Part shown: positions 41,320 to 53,806 of the stretch, in pieces
Layout of the letters: each line of letters starts with the position of its first letter
Numbering within the stretch: position 1 is the first letter of the stretch
Assembly (NCBI GenBank): GCA_039519185.1
Contig: CM076847.1
Coordinates: 46,693,708 to 46,757,707, forward strand
DNA: 64,000 bases
Reading direction: 5' to 3'
Source: Astragalus membranaceus
Lineage: Eukaryota; Streptophyta; Magnoliopsida; Fabales; Fabaceae
Notes under the pieces: model-generated
What the model was told of the DNA's origin: nothing
The model's input: the letters and a program-made list of their open reading frames with translations, nothing else
Databases searched by the model: none
Translations under genes and position numbers: made by a program

Positions 41320-43963
41320 AAGTGTGTCGCCGTGGGGAGCTCCTGTTTTGCTAGTAAAGAAGAAAGATGGAAGTATGAGGCTCTGTGTTGATTATAGACA
41401 GTTGAATAAGGTAACGGTTAAGAACAAGTATCCACTCCCAAGGATAGATGATTTGATGGATCAGCTGGTGGGTGTTCCAGTGTTTAGTAAAATTGATTTG
41501 CGGTCGGGCTATCATCAGATTAAAGTGAAAGACGAGGATATTCAGAAGACGGCTTTTAGAACGCGTTATGGGCATTATGAGTATTCGGTAATGCCTTTTG
41601 GTGTTACTAACGCGCCGGGGGTATTTATGGAGTACATGAACCGTATCTTCCATACTTACTTGGATCAGTTTGTGGTGGTATTCATCGATGATATTCTGGT
41701 CTACTCTAAGTCGGAAGAAGAGCATGCAGAGCATTTGAGATTAGTGTTGGAGGTCCTGAAAGAGAAGAAGTTGTATGCAAAGTTGTCTAAATGTGAATTC
41801 TGGTTGAAGGAAGTAAGTTTCCTTGGTCACGTCATTTCAGTTAGTGGCATTGCGGTAGATCCGTCTAAAGTAGATGTTGTGTTGCAGTGGGAAGCCCCGA
41901 AGTCGGCTAGCGAGATTAGGAGCTTTTTGGGGTTAGCTGGTTATTATAGAAGGTTCATTGAAGGATTTTCTAAGTTAGCGCTCCCGCTAACTCAGCTGAC
42001 GTGCAAGGGTAAAGCTTTTGTGTGGGAAGCTCGTTGTGAAGAGAGTTTCGCCGAAATGAAGAAGAGATTGACGACGTCTCCTATCTTGACGTTTCCCAAT
42101 CCGGGAGAATCTTTTGTGGTGTATTGTGATGCTTCCAAGATGGGTTTAGGAGGTGTGCTTATGCAGAATGGGAAGGTAGTTGCTTATGCGTCGAGGCAGG
42201 TGAGGACTCACGAAAAGAATTATCCTACGCATGACTTAGAGCTTGCTGCAGTTGTGTTTGTGCTGAAAATTTGGAGGCATTATCTTTATGGTGCTAGATT
42301 TGAAGTATTTAGTGACCATAAGAGTTTGAAGTATTTAATTGATCAGAAGGAATTGAATATGAGGCAACGACGGTGGTTGGAGTTATTGAAGGATTATGAT
42401 TTTGGGTTAAATTATCATCCAGGAAGAGCTAATGTCGTGGCTGATGCGTTAAGTCGGAAGACCTTACACATGTCGGCAATGATGGTTAAAGAGTTGGAAT
42501 TAATTGAGCAGTTCAGAGATATGAGTTTGGTCTGTGAAGTGACACCGCAGAGTGTCAGGTTGGGAATGTTGAAGATTAATAATGACTTTTTGGACAGTAT
42601 CAGAGAAGCTCAGAAGTTGGATGTTAAGCTGGTGGATTCGATGGTTGGAATCGATCAGTCTGGGAATGATGATTTCAAGCTGGATGCACAAGGTGTGTTG
42701 AGGTTCCGTAATAGAATTTGTATTCCTGATGACGCGGAGATGAAGAAAGCAATTCTTGAACAGAACCATAGGAGTAAGTTGAGTATTCATCCGGGAGCTA
42801 CTAAGATGTATCAGGACTTGAAATTGTTTTGGTGGCAGGGGATGAAGCGTGATGTAGCGCAGTTTGTGTATGCGTGTTTAACTTGTCAGAAGTCGAAAGT
42901 TGAACATCAGAAGCCTGCACGGTTGATGCAACCGTTAGAGGTTCCAGAATGGAAATGGGATAGTATTTCAATGAACTTTGTGACGGGATTGCCTAATACC
43001 GCGAGAGGCCATGATGCTATTTGGGTGATTGTTGATAGGCTAACGAAGTCGGCTCATTTTGTTCCAATTAACATCACATATCCAGTGCCGAAGTTGGCAG
43101 AGATTTATATCCGAGAGATTGTGAAGCTGCATGGTGTCCCGCTATGTGTCGTTTCAGATAGGGATCCGAGGTTCACGTCTGATTTTTTGGAAGCGTTTGC
43201 AAGCGGAGTTGGGTTCTAAGTTGAGGTTGAGTTCGGCGTATCACCCTCAGACGGATGGTCAGTCAGAGAGGACTATTCAGTCGTTGGAGGATTTGTTGAG
43301 AGCTTGTGTTCTGGAGCAAGGAGGTTCGTGGGATGCGTACCTTTCGTTGATAGAGTTCACTTATAATAACAGTTACCATTCTAGTATTGGGATGGCACCT
43401 TTTGAAGCGTTGCATGGTCGGAGATGTAGGACTCCTCTATGTTGGTATGAATCTGGGGAAAGTGTAGTACTTGGACCGGAAATTGTTCGAGAGACTACTG
43501 AGAAGGTGAGATTGATTCGGGAGAGGATGAAAGCCTCGCAAAGTAGACAGAAGAGTTACCATGATAAACGAAGGAAGGATTTAGAATTTCAAGCAGGTGA
43601 GCATGTGTTTTTGAGAGTCATTCCAGTGACCGGTGTTGGACGCGCTTGGAAGTCTAAGAAGCTCACGCCTCGTTTTATCGGTCCGTATCAGATTTCAGAA
43701 AGAGTTGGAAATTTTGCCTATAGGGTGGCTTTGCCGCCTAATCTTTCGAACTTGCACGATGTGTTTCATGTGTCGCAACTTCGGAAGTATGTTTTAGATC
43801 CATCTCATGTAATTCATATGGATGATGTGCAAGTACGGGATAATCTCCCTGTGGAGACGATGCCCGTGCGTATTGAAGATCATGAAGTGAAGACTCTTAG
43901 AGGCAAGAAGATCGCTGTGGTGAAAGAGGTCTGGCTAGGAGCTGCCAGAGAAAGCATTACGTG
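41320..43963 (+). pseudogene. Tekay-3 pol: RT, RNase H, integrase, start of chromodomain
   Basis: The 631-codon frame from 41324 has RT (WGAPVLLVKKKDGSMRLCVD, IDLRSGYHQI, YSVMPFGVTNAPGVF, catalytic FIDD at residues 120-123), RNase H (YCDASKMGLGGVLMQ, HDLELAAVVF, FSDHKSLKYL, VADALSRKT) and integrase (HPGATKMYQ, CLTCQKSK, DRLTKSAHF, VSDRDPRFTS). A sixth T in the run 43183-43188 shifts the frame; the second frame then carries WKRLQAELGSKL, AYHPQTDGQSERT and LTPRFIGPYQISERVG. The Tekay-type C-terminus (VRIEDHEVKTLRGKKIAVVK) is cut by the Ogre element at 43964 and resumes at 62207. The protease and gag are missing at the chimeric junction on the left. Confidence 0.92.
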
Positions 43964-46853
43964 TGTTGTGCCCGAAAAAGCCCCGAGGGAGAACCTCCCT
44001 CGTTTACAATTTTTCTAAAAAACAATGAAGCCGCGACCAATACTTATTTAAGGAAAGTATTAGAAAAACCCTTTTTTAGAAAGCGATTGGCCTTTGAAAA
44101 CTGAGAGTTTTGGGTTCGGGGGTCGGTTACGCGCGAGGAAGGTATTAGCACCCCACACGTCCTCTCTACTGAGAGGGAACCTTTAATTAAATGTGTGGTT
44201 TTAAGTGTTGATTTGAAAAATACCTAATTTTACCTCTTTAATTCTTATTGAAAAAATGAATTAAAGAACTTAATAAAATTTTTATTTTTGGCGAGAAAGG
44301 AGGAGAAAAAAGGTTTTTAGAAAGGAGTGCTTGACGGGACATGGCCCGCTCCTACGTATCTCCCGGTGCGATGGAGAATTCAAAGCTACGTAGTTCTTGT
44401 TCGTCCTGAAAAAGGTTTTTGTTTTTTATCTTGTTTAATTTTGAAAATCAAGCTTTCATGATGATCAATTGAGCAAGGGCTCCAAGTGATCACCACTAGT
44501 ACTTCATTGTTAATAATCATGCAAGCAAAGGCTTCGCAAGACTACTAACAAAGTTTTTGATTTAGTGAAAATCCTTAGGAAAATTAGGCATTCATGATGA
44601 TCAATTGAGCAAAGGCTCCAAGTAATCACCACTAGTACCTCGTTGTTAATAATCCTGCAAGCAAAGGCTTCACAAGACTATTAACAAAGTTTTTGATTTA
44701 TGAGAAATTATTTTGTCTTGAAGAGAATTAAATTAAATTAAAAAAAGCGAGAAAGGGGGGGGGGGTGAAATGGTAAAATAGGGTGTTATTAGTCGCAAGG
44801 GGTTGTATAATTAATAGCAGGTGTAAAAAAAAAGGAAGACCAGTTCACATTGGAGGGCCCAGAATGCGAAACTGGGCTTAAGTGAGGGAGGTGTGCGCAT
44901 GAATTGAAGGGGTGTTGCTAGCATTCTGATAATAAAAATAAAATTAAAATAAAATAATTTATTGGAGACACTATAAAAGCCTAAAACATAATAAACCCTA
45001 AACCTAATTCACTCTTCCCCTCCTTACTACATAGCAGCGCCGCTGCCAAGAGAGAGAGAGAGATCCATGGCGAAAATTCCGCCTTACTTCACGGTGAGAG
45101 AGGGAAACCGAAGCTTCCATGGTTAGCAGAGGGTGATGAGTCGCGATGAGAGGGGGAGGAAAAAGAACTTCCTGACAGCGATGATGGGCTGTAGGGAATG
45201 CCACCGACTGACCGTTCCATGGCCGGCGGTGGTGGTTGAGGACGAACGGCGACGAAGCATGGTACCATCGGCGAAAACGAACGCGAAGGGAAGGGGTTTA
45301 TCTGCGAGGGACTACGGTGTTCGTTTGGGACCGCATCACCGACAGAGTGGTGACAACACGGAGGACGGCGAGCGAACGACGGTGCGAGACCGATGATGGT
45401 CACAACGGTGATGGGGATGGGTGTTGGCCGGTTTCGTGATGGGTCGCCGGAGTTTATGGTGGAGCTCGCCGGAGAAGACGACCGGAGCTCCGGCGAACAC
45501 ATTAAGGCCAGTTTTGTTTATTTTTTTTCGTTCTTGGCCTATTTTCTTCTACACATTTCTTCCTACCATTATTTTCGATTCTGGTTTCTTAATCATCGGA
45601 TCTGCATTTGATCGAATTTATACTATGTTTGATTACTGTGTTTGTTCTTCATCCTAATCTTTGCTTCTGGTGGTCTCCATATTGGTTCTGAATGTATGCC
45701 TTTTGGTTTCTTCAAACAGAGAAACAGCCTATTTTGAAAACAAAAGCGAACTAAACTAATACTAGTCAATTTTCTACTGAAGCAAAAACGAAAGCTAGTC
45801 CATTTTTGATCTGAATGATGTTGTTTTTATCACATGGAATAGACTTAGTTCAACATATTTGGAGTACAGAATAAATAATAAATAAAAAAAAACATACATT
45901 TTCGATCTGTTGCTGGTTGCTTGGTTTACTGCTGTTGTTCTAGATCTGTAGTGGCTGCTACTGACCCTTTGAATTTTTTTAGAACTTCAAAGAAAGAAAA
46001 AACACTGTTTTGGAATTAGGGTTTCAGTGTAAAAACCCTAATCGTTTTTTTGGTGCTGTTTACCTCGAAAATCGTGTCCTGCTACTGCTGTTTGACTGCT
46101 GATTTATACTGCATTTTTAGGTTTAGGCGTTGATTGTATTTTGACTGGGCTTTGAATATTTTTTCAGGTTTTGGATCCAGGCCCAGCAACAGCTGTAGCA
46201 GCTTGGAGTGCTGCTAGGAAACCCTAATCTGCTCCTTAGATGCTCATTTTCGGATCTGGCCATTTTTGGCCCTTTTGATGTAATTTTTTTTTTGTATTTT
46301 TTGGACATTTGGACTCCTAAACACTATTAAATTGTAAATAAAAATAAATAGAATTTTTTGACATTTTTAGACTATATATACTACTCAAAATAAATGAATA
46401 GGCAAAGTAAAAATAATAAAAGAAATTGGGCCAAATACAAAAACGATATCGGACCCAACTAGACAAGTGTGTGAGAACGAGGCCCAAATAGAATAAATAA
46501 GCCCGTTGACCGCTAAACGCTAAAATCATCTCAGAATCGCGTTCTTAAGCCCAAATTGAAACGACAAGCCCGATCGCGAGAAAAATGACTTTGTTAGTCC
46601 CAATTAAGTTCGACTAAATCCAAATAAGAAGATTAAATTGAAGAACGCACGAACTGATCAATCATTCGCGTGCATGCCTAATTTAAAACAACGGTATTTC
46701 GATTTAGTTGAACAGGGTCATTGAAATTGACCAGGGTTAGTAACTGAGACGCCATACCGATAATTCTCGTAATCACGCGACTTCAAAACACGATTTAAGT
46801 AAAATAAACGACTAAAACTAGAAAAAGAAGACGGACAAAATTGGGGTATAACA
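43964..46853 (-). mobile_element. 3' LTR of the Ogre element
   Basis: 2890 bp, TGTTGTGCCCG at the left edge and GGTATAACA at the right edge, aligning end to end with 59320-62206. On the minus strand a TATATATA stretch near 46365-46375 may be the promoter. On the plus strand there is a promoter-like module near 44971 (see separate entry). Confidence 0.95.
44971..45093 (+). promoter_or_regulatory. Promoter- and 5'-UTR-like module antisense to the Ogre LTR
   Basis: CTATAAAAGCC (TATA box) is followed by AATAAACCCTAAACC (a telo-box, common in plant ribosomal protein and housekeeping promoters), a pyrimidine-rich stretch, CAGCGCCGCTGCC, (GA)n and ATGGCGAAAATTCC. After nine codons comes ACGGTGAGAG, which looks like a 5' splice site. 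The same module is in the other LTR at 60323-60446. I do not recognise the protein. It could be a captured gene start or chance. Confidence 0.35.
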
Positions 46854-46866
46854 GCTGCCCCTCTTT
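46854..46866 (-). promoter_or_regulatory. Polypurine tract of the Ogre element
   Basis: The minus strand reads AAAGAGGGGCAGC directly before the 3' LTR, the usual Ogre plus-strand primer. A related stretch beginning near 46864 is repeated at 47033-47102, suggesting a small duplication close to the tract. Confidence 0.85.
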
Positions 46867-48631
46867 ATTTGGATTTTGACAAGGAATTTGAATTGGCCGA
46901 AACATATTCTGAGGCAAAATGGAAATAAAGAATTCAGAAATTATACCAATTTTGTCTACCTGGAGAAACCTGAGCTTTCTTTTCCTTTTCCTTCTCTTTT
47001 TTTTTTATTTATTATTTTTTTATTATTTTTCGTTTTATCTAGATTTTAACAAAGAATATGAATTGACCGAAACACATTCTGGGGTAAAATAAAGATAAAG
47101 AGTAGACACTTTCGTGTCGATGTGAAAACAGTAAATGAACACTGACGTGCGGGCAAAAAAGGTAAAACGGGCACTTGGCGTGCAGAAAGCGGTAAATGGG
47201 CACTTGGCGCGCAGAAAGCGGTAAATGGGCACTTGGCGCGCAGAAAGCGGTAAATGGGCACTTGGCGTGCAGAAAGCGGTAAATTGCCCAGGCTGCCTAA
47301 AACCTGTAATCCTTAAACGGACTCTTGACGAATCCGAGTTTGCAGGTGGCTTTGAGGAGCACGCTTCCTGCTGGCCTTTCCGAGCGACCGGGGGGATCGT
47401 TATCAGCTCCGGAACTGATATACTGATCAATGCACGGCGTCCACTGTATCTTAGGCTGATACAACTATTCCGTTGAACCTCACATGGGGCTGCGGTCCAT
47501 CGCGTTGCTCGTACACGACGTGAGACCTGGAAAGAAGGGAGCGTTGAACTCTGACGAGAGCGGTTTTGAACTCCAAACTGCAATGCACGCTTGAGCGCTG
47601 AACTGAAAAACATTTGAACTCCGAACTAAGGGAGCACTTTCTGGGAATTGAGGGCGAGGATTACCACCGAAGTATTTATCCGTCCTTGTACCTGCGAGTG
47701 ATATGAACAAATGCATGCAATGCAAATGCCATGATTACTTTTTGATAGGATGAATGTGATGTGATGCAGGAGCTTCTTCTTGCTTGCATGAAAATTTTTT
47801 TTGTCTATGTTTGATGAATGCAATGCATGAGTTTTATTCGTTTTATTGCTCTTTTGCTCTCTTTTTCTAATCCCCTTTTTTATTGTTTTCCTTTTCTTTT
47901 CTTCTTATTTTTTTGCTCTTTTTCTCTTTTTGGCTTTTCTTTCACCGGTTCAACCAAATCGCAGGACCTGCACCACGAGGCACGATGATCGTCCATAATG
48001 GTGTGAGGGTCATGCTTCAGCCTTTTTTGTGGATTATTTTGACGCACTCAGTGCTTTTGTTTGGCTTTTATGAATTTACCTGATTGAGAGATCATTTCTT
48101 TTCTCATGATTTTCAAAAGTTTCGCAATGAGTTTAATGCTCTGATTTATGCACATTTTCATAATTCATTTATCATCTACCATAAAACATCATTTTAAAGC
48201 ACAAATGAAAAGGAAGCAATGACAAAACAATAAGCAGACGGAGTGAAGAGTTTTTTATTCATATGGAAATCAAACGCGCAAAAAGGTCGCGGCGACTGAA
48301 AAGAGTACATTGAGAACTTTGAAACTAAGAAAAAGCAAGAAAAATGGACGCAACAGATCTTATGAACGTTCTTTGTCTTTGGAGTATTGATGCCAATCAC
48401 CCATACTTATATCCTTGATCACCCTTTTATCCAAGCTTTTGGAGGCGCTGCTTGCCTCTTTTACTTTTTTAAAGTCCAACCCTTCTGACCCTAATTTTTG
48501 CCTGGACCGCTCTTTGCGAGTTTTCAGTCCACCGGGTCGCTCTTTTTTTGCCTAGGTCGCCCTTTCGGGTTTTCAACCTAGCGAGCTAATTCTTGCTTGG
48601 CTCATTTTTCTCTTTTTCCTTTTTATTTTTC
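46867..48631 (-). other. Ogre 3' internal region without a recognised gene
   Basis: The longest frame here (47035-47613 minus) runs through a 29-bp tandem repeat and shows no known domain. The region separates the pol stop from the polypurine tract, a long non-coding stretch being usual in Ogre elements. Pyrimidine-rich runs occur near 47000 and 47850-47940. Confidence 0.6.
47169..47290. repeat. 29-bp tandem repeat in the Ogre 3' region
   Basis: Four copies of GGGCACTTGGCGCGCAGAAA followed by GCGGTAAAT, with only a CGCG/CGTG change between copies. Confidence 0.93.
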
Positions 48632-51600
48632 TCAGGCGTAATATTTCTTGACTGAATCTGAATTGACTGGGTTTCTGAGTTCTTCACCATCCATGTTGGT
48701 GAGTATCAATGCTCCTCCAGAAAAGGCTTTCTTTACCACATATGGTCCGTCATAGCTAGGAGTCCATTTCCCACGGGGGTCACTCTGGATAGGCAAAATC
48801 TTCTTGAACACAAGGTCTCCCTTGCTGAATTCTCGGGGACGAACCTTCTTATCGAAAGCTGTTTTCATCCTTTGTTGATACAACTGGCCATGACATAGGG
48901 CAGCAATTCTTTTCTCCTCAATGAGATTCGGCTGATCCAGACGAGCTTGGACCCATTCTGCTTCTTCCAACTTGGTTTCCATCAGTACCCGCAGAGAGGG
49001 TATCTCAACTTCAATGGGGAGGACTGCTTCCGACCCATACACCAAAGAGAAAGGGGTTGCCCCGGTTGAAGTACGCACTGAGGTACGATACCCATGCAAG
49101 GTGAAAGGAAGCATCTCGTGCCAATATTTATAGGTTACTACCATCTTTTGCACAATCCTCTTGATATTCTTGTTGGCCGCTTCAACTGCCCCATTCATCT
49201 TGGGACGGTATGGAGAAGAATTATGATGTTGGATTTTGAAGTCCTCGCATAACTCTTTCATCATCTTACTGTTCAAGTTGGTGCCATTATCTGTGATAAT
49301 CTTATCCGGAAGCCCATAGCGGCAAATCAAATCTTTCTTTACAAACTTAGCAACCACAGAGCTGGTAATGCTGGAATATGAAGCAGCTTCAACCCACTTG
49401 GTGAAGTAATCAATAGCGACCAGGATGAAGCGATGCCCATTTGATGCCTTAGGCTCGATAGGACCTATGACGTCCATGCCGCACATTGAGAATGGCCAAG
49501 AGGCGGTCAAGACATTTAGGGAAGCAGGTGGTACATGAATATGATCAGCGTAGATTTGACACTTGTGACATCTTCTTACGAAACTATAGCAATCTGATTC
49601 CATTTGCAACCAATAATAGCCAGCTCTTAATATTTTTCTTGCCATGGTGTGCCCACTGGAATGAACCCCAAATGAGCCTTCATGGACTTCTCTCATGATT
49701 TTTGTTGCCTCTTCTTCTGTCACACACCTTAAAAGGACCATATCATAATTTCTCTTGTACAGAACTTCACCGCTCAAAAAGAAATTCCTTGACAATCTTC
49801 TGAGGGTTCTCTTGTCATTCTCTGACGCTCCAGGAGGGTATTCTCTGTTCAAGATGTACTGCTTGATGTCATAATACCAGGGCTTGTTATCAGACTCTTC
49901 CTCGATGACCATGCAATAATGATGTGCTGGCAAATCTCGATGCTGAATCCCGATGTGAGTCAAGCTTTTGTCGCAGCTGATATTAAACATTGAAGACAAA
50001 GTGGCTAGTGCATCAGCCAACTGATTCTCATTGCGAGGAAAGTGCTGGAATGTGATTTCCTCAAAAGGCTCAACTAGCTTTAGAATGTAATCTCGGTAAG
50101 GGATCAACTTGGAGTCCCTGGTCTCCCAATCACCGTTCACTTGGTGAATTACTAGAGTTGAATCTCCATACACATCAAGTCTCTTAACTTTCCAATCAAT
50201 GGCTGCCTGGATACCAAGAATACATGCCTCATACTCTGCGATATTATTAGTGACGTAGAAGCTTAATCTGGCAGTGAATGGGATGAAGCGATTATCAGGG
50301 GAAATCAGCACTGCCCCGGCTCCGTGCCCGTACATATTGGAGGCACCATCGAACACCATTCTCCATCTTTCATCTTCTGGGGATTTCCCTTCTTCAAACA
50401 AAGCCATGATATCTTCATCAGGAAAGTCGTACTGCATAGGCTGATAATCTTCAACAGGCTGGTGTGCCAGGTATTCTGCCAGCGCACTACCTTTAATTGC
50501 TTTCTGAGTGACATATAGGAGATCATATTCTGATAACTGCATTTGCCAACGGGCAAGTCTCCCTGTAAGTGCGGGCTTCTCGAAGATATACTTGATAGGA
50601 TCCATTTTAGATACCAACCAAGTAGTGTGACTTAGCATGTACTGCCTCAAACGATGAGCAGCCCAAGCTAAAGCACAACAAGTCTTTTCTAGCAGCGAGT
50701 ACCTTGTCTCACAATTAGTGAACTTCTTGCTCAAATAGTAAATGGCATGCTCTTTCTTCCCGGATTCATCATGTTGCCCTAACATGCAACCCATTGAGTT
50801 GTCTAGCACGGTTAGGTACAGGATAAGAGGTCTGTCCGGTACAGGAGGCATCAAGATAGGTGGATTCTGAAGATATTTCTTGATCTTTTCAAATGCTTCT
50901 TGGCAATCCTCATTCCATTTGGTCTCTTGATTCTTGCACAAAAGTTTGAAGATTGGTTCACAAGTGGCAGTCAACTGGAATATGAACCTAGAGATGTAGT
51001 TCAGTCTTCCGAGAAAACCCCGAATCTCTTTTTCTGTTTTAGGGACTGGCATCTCAAGAATCGCACGCACTTTGTCTGGATCGACCTCTATCCCCTTTTG
51101 GCTGACGATGAACCCCAACAACTTTCCTGATTGCACGCCAAAGGTACACTTGGCAGGATTTAATCTGAGCTTGAATTTTCTCAACCGCTCGAAGAGCTTT
51201 TGCAAATTGACAATGTGTTCCTCATCAGTTTTAGACTTGGCGATCATATCATCCACGTAGACCTCTATTTCCTTGTGCATCATGTCATGAAACAATGTGA
51301 CCATAGCCCTTTGATATGTAGCACCGGCGTTCTTCAACCCGAATGGCATGACTCTGTAACAGAACGTCCCCCAAAGAGTTGTGAAAGTTGTCTTCTCCAT
51401 ATCCTCAGGAGCCATCTTGATCTGGTTATACCCTGAATATCCATCCATGAAGGAGAACAGTGAATGTTGCGCCGTACTATCCACTAAGACATCAATATGG
51501 GGCAGGGGAAAATCATCTTTGGGACTAGCACGGTTCAGATCTCTGTAATCAACGCACATTCTAACTTTCCCGTCCTTTTTCGGAACTGGCACGATGTTGG

Positions 51601-52085
51601 CAACCCATTGCGGATACTTGGCTACCGCTAGGAATCCAGCGTCAAACTGCTTTTTCACTTCATCCCTGATCTTTAAGGACATTTCTGGCTTCATTCTTCT
51701 CAGTTTCTGCTTTACCGGAGGACATTCCGGCTTGACTGGCAACTTATGCACCACTATGTCAGTATCTAAACCTGGCATATCTTGATAAGTCCATGCAAAG
51801 ACATCAACATACTCATGTAGGAGTTCAATTAGTTTCTTGCGCTCGCCTTCCTTCATTGAAGTACCCACCTTTACTTCCTTCTTGCTGTCCTCTGTGCCTA
51901 GGTTAGTTATCTCAACGGACTCCCCATGTGCCTGAATGACCTTTTCCTCTTGTTCAACCATTCTCATCAATTCTGGAGGAGTTTCCCAGTCATCCTCAAC
52001 ATCCTCCTCGGCTTGGTTAACGGGGTGATCAAAATTAACATATGAACCGTTGGCATCATTATTCTCAAAGATATTCATTTTAGAT
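48632..52085 (-). CDS. Ogre pol: RT, two RNase H domains and integrase
   Basis: One open frame to the stop at 48632. Residue numbers count from its first ATG at 52135; the coding exon probably starts at 52085 after a splice. RT spans about 135-345 with CVDYRDLNRA, MDGYSGYNQI, MPFGLKNAGATYQRAM and the catalytic YVDD at 293-296. A first RNase H (about 435-555) is degenerate: the usual DAS and TDH acidic motifs read TVLDNS and VSKMDP. A second RNase H (about 592-712) has intact acidic residues D596, E634, D658 and D708. Integrase has HHCC zinc binding (817-860) and D888, D949, E985. This dual RNase H order is the mark of the Tat/Ogre lineage. No stop or frameshift is seen over more than 1100 codons, which agrees with a young copy. 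Confidence 0.95.
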
Positions 52086-52292
52086 CTGCATTTGCGGGAA
52101 TAGAAAGAAATGAACAAGAAAAAATAGAAACACAAGATGGAGACGTATGATAATGAAAAGCAAATTTATTCATTTGAGAATCCAAAACAAAATTTTATTG
52201 ATAGATGATATTTGAATGAAAACATGCATGCCCTTATGGAATATCCTAAGGCCTTGGGCAGAGCCAAAGAAATTGCATTACAAAATCATTAC
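52086..52292 (-). other. Predicted intron between protease and RT of the Ogre element
   Basis: On the minus strand a 207-nt segment runs from CCAAA|GTAATG to CGCAAATGCAG|ATC. It contains the stop that ends the protease frame. Joining its flanks gives an uninterrupted frame from the protease region into pol. It is AT/T-rich as plant introns are. An intron at this place has been described for Ogre elements. Confidence 0.7.
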
Positions 52293-53761
52293 TTTGGAAT
52301 GAAAATAACAGGGAAATCAATGATCTTCCAATTATCAAGCTCCTCATCTGCAGCACGGCGACGCACCAAGTCCGCGCCTTTGTCTTCCACAACTGATTCT
52401 TCCTCAATGACGGCCACCTGATTGGGATCCAGCATACCCGCATTCCTAAAGCTCTGAGAGAGATCATAGATAGGAATCTTCTTCAAGCCTGGTTCCCGTC
52501 CCTGAAGCTTAGCTAGCCTCCTTTCTCGCTTTTCCTCAGCCATTCTCTTCTTGTCAGCCTGAGTGAGCCAATATCCTAACCCACGCCTATCCTTGTACCC
52601 TTGCAGCTGAACCGGCGTCAGAACTCCTTGCTCGTACCTTCCCAACCCTTTTCCGATCCGGTAACCATTTTGCAGCATGACTTTGGCTACCATGATTGCA
52701 GCGTCAGATATCTTTGGTACGGGCAACGGGGCCTCTTCCCCCACAAAAGCAGCATTTGCAATTTCTAGTGATTGAAAGGCAGATTCAAGTGATTCTTCTG
52801 CAGCCTCAATGTATTGAGAGGGATGGGGCTTGCTAACGATGAACTCTTCTTCTCCAAAAACGACTATCAGCTTGTCGTCGACTACAAACTTAAGCCTTTG
52901 GTGGAGGGATGAAGGAACAGCACCGGCAGCATGAATCCAGGGTCTCCCCAGGAGACAACTGTAGGACGATGCAATGTCCATGATCTGAAAATTCACATAA
53001 AATACTTCTGGCCCTATCTGCATCTAGAACTCCATTTCTCCCATTACCTCCTTCTTGGATCCGTCAAATGCCCTAACTAGTGTTGAGCTAGGCTTCATAT
53101 ATGAACAGTCTACATTTAATCTGCTCATAGTAGATTTGGGCATGACATTCAAAGAGGATCCATTGTCGATGAGGACCCTGGAGAGTGTATATTCACCACA
53201 TCTAACTGAAATGTGAAGTGCCTGATTATGCCCCTTTCCCTCAGGGGTGAGCACATCATCGGTAAAAGTAATATAATTGGATGCAACAATATTCCCTACA
53301 ATGCCATCGAGCTGGTCAACAGTGATGTTCTGAGCTACATGGGCTTCATTCAATACTTTCATTAGGGCTGCACGGTGAACCTCAGAATTGAGCAGTAGGG
53401 ACATGATAGAGATCTTTGCAGGGGTGTGGTGCAGCTGGTCCAACACTTTGTAATCACTCTGACGCATGATCTTCAGAAATTCAGTGGCTTCTTGTTCTGA
53501 CACTTTCCTACTTTCCTTGGGTTCTTGCGCTTTTCCTTTGCGAATTCTTTCCTCCTCCTCCTTTGAGGGACCTTCTTTCAGGACTTCAGGGGCATAAACA
53601 CGTCCGCTTCTAGTGACTCCGCTGCTTCCCGCAATGTTGGTGACATCGGGAACAACCTGAGGCGTCTGAATTGGAACTGACACCCCATAGCTCATTGGAA
53701 CAGCATCGTTCTTTTGATGAGGAGCTGGGACAGGAATCACAATGGTCTTAGGTCTCTCCAC
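52289..53761 (-). pseudogene. Ogre protease and G-patch region, in-frame TAG
   Basis: The frame from 53761 has TRSGRVYAPE, then DQLHHTPAKISIMSLLLNSE and the aspartic protease LIDNGSSLNVMP (D-N-G for D-T/S-G) and SCLLGRPWIHAAGAVPS. A TAG at 53024-53026 cuts the protease in the same frame, directly before MQIGPEVFYVNF. Further on, a G-patch-like RNA-binding motif is seen (NGYRIGKGLGRYEQGVLTPV and GLGYW), a known feature of Tat/Ogre elements. The frame ends in the predicted 5' splice site. The protease would process Gag-Pol. The TAG makes this copy non-functional unless read through. The frame is also separated from gag by a TGA at 53807-53809. Confidence 0.85.
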
Positions 53762-53806
53762 GATCGGCTTTCGGCTATACGAGACCTCAATAGGTACCTG
53801 AACATT

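Noticed and set aside
45133..45657. ORFs in the Ogre LTR (and copies at 60483-61065)
   Set aside because: They overlap in several frames on both strands inside an LTR and show no domain; only the promoter-like module is kept as an observation.
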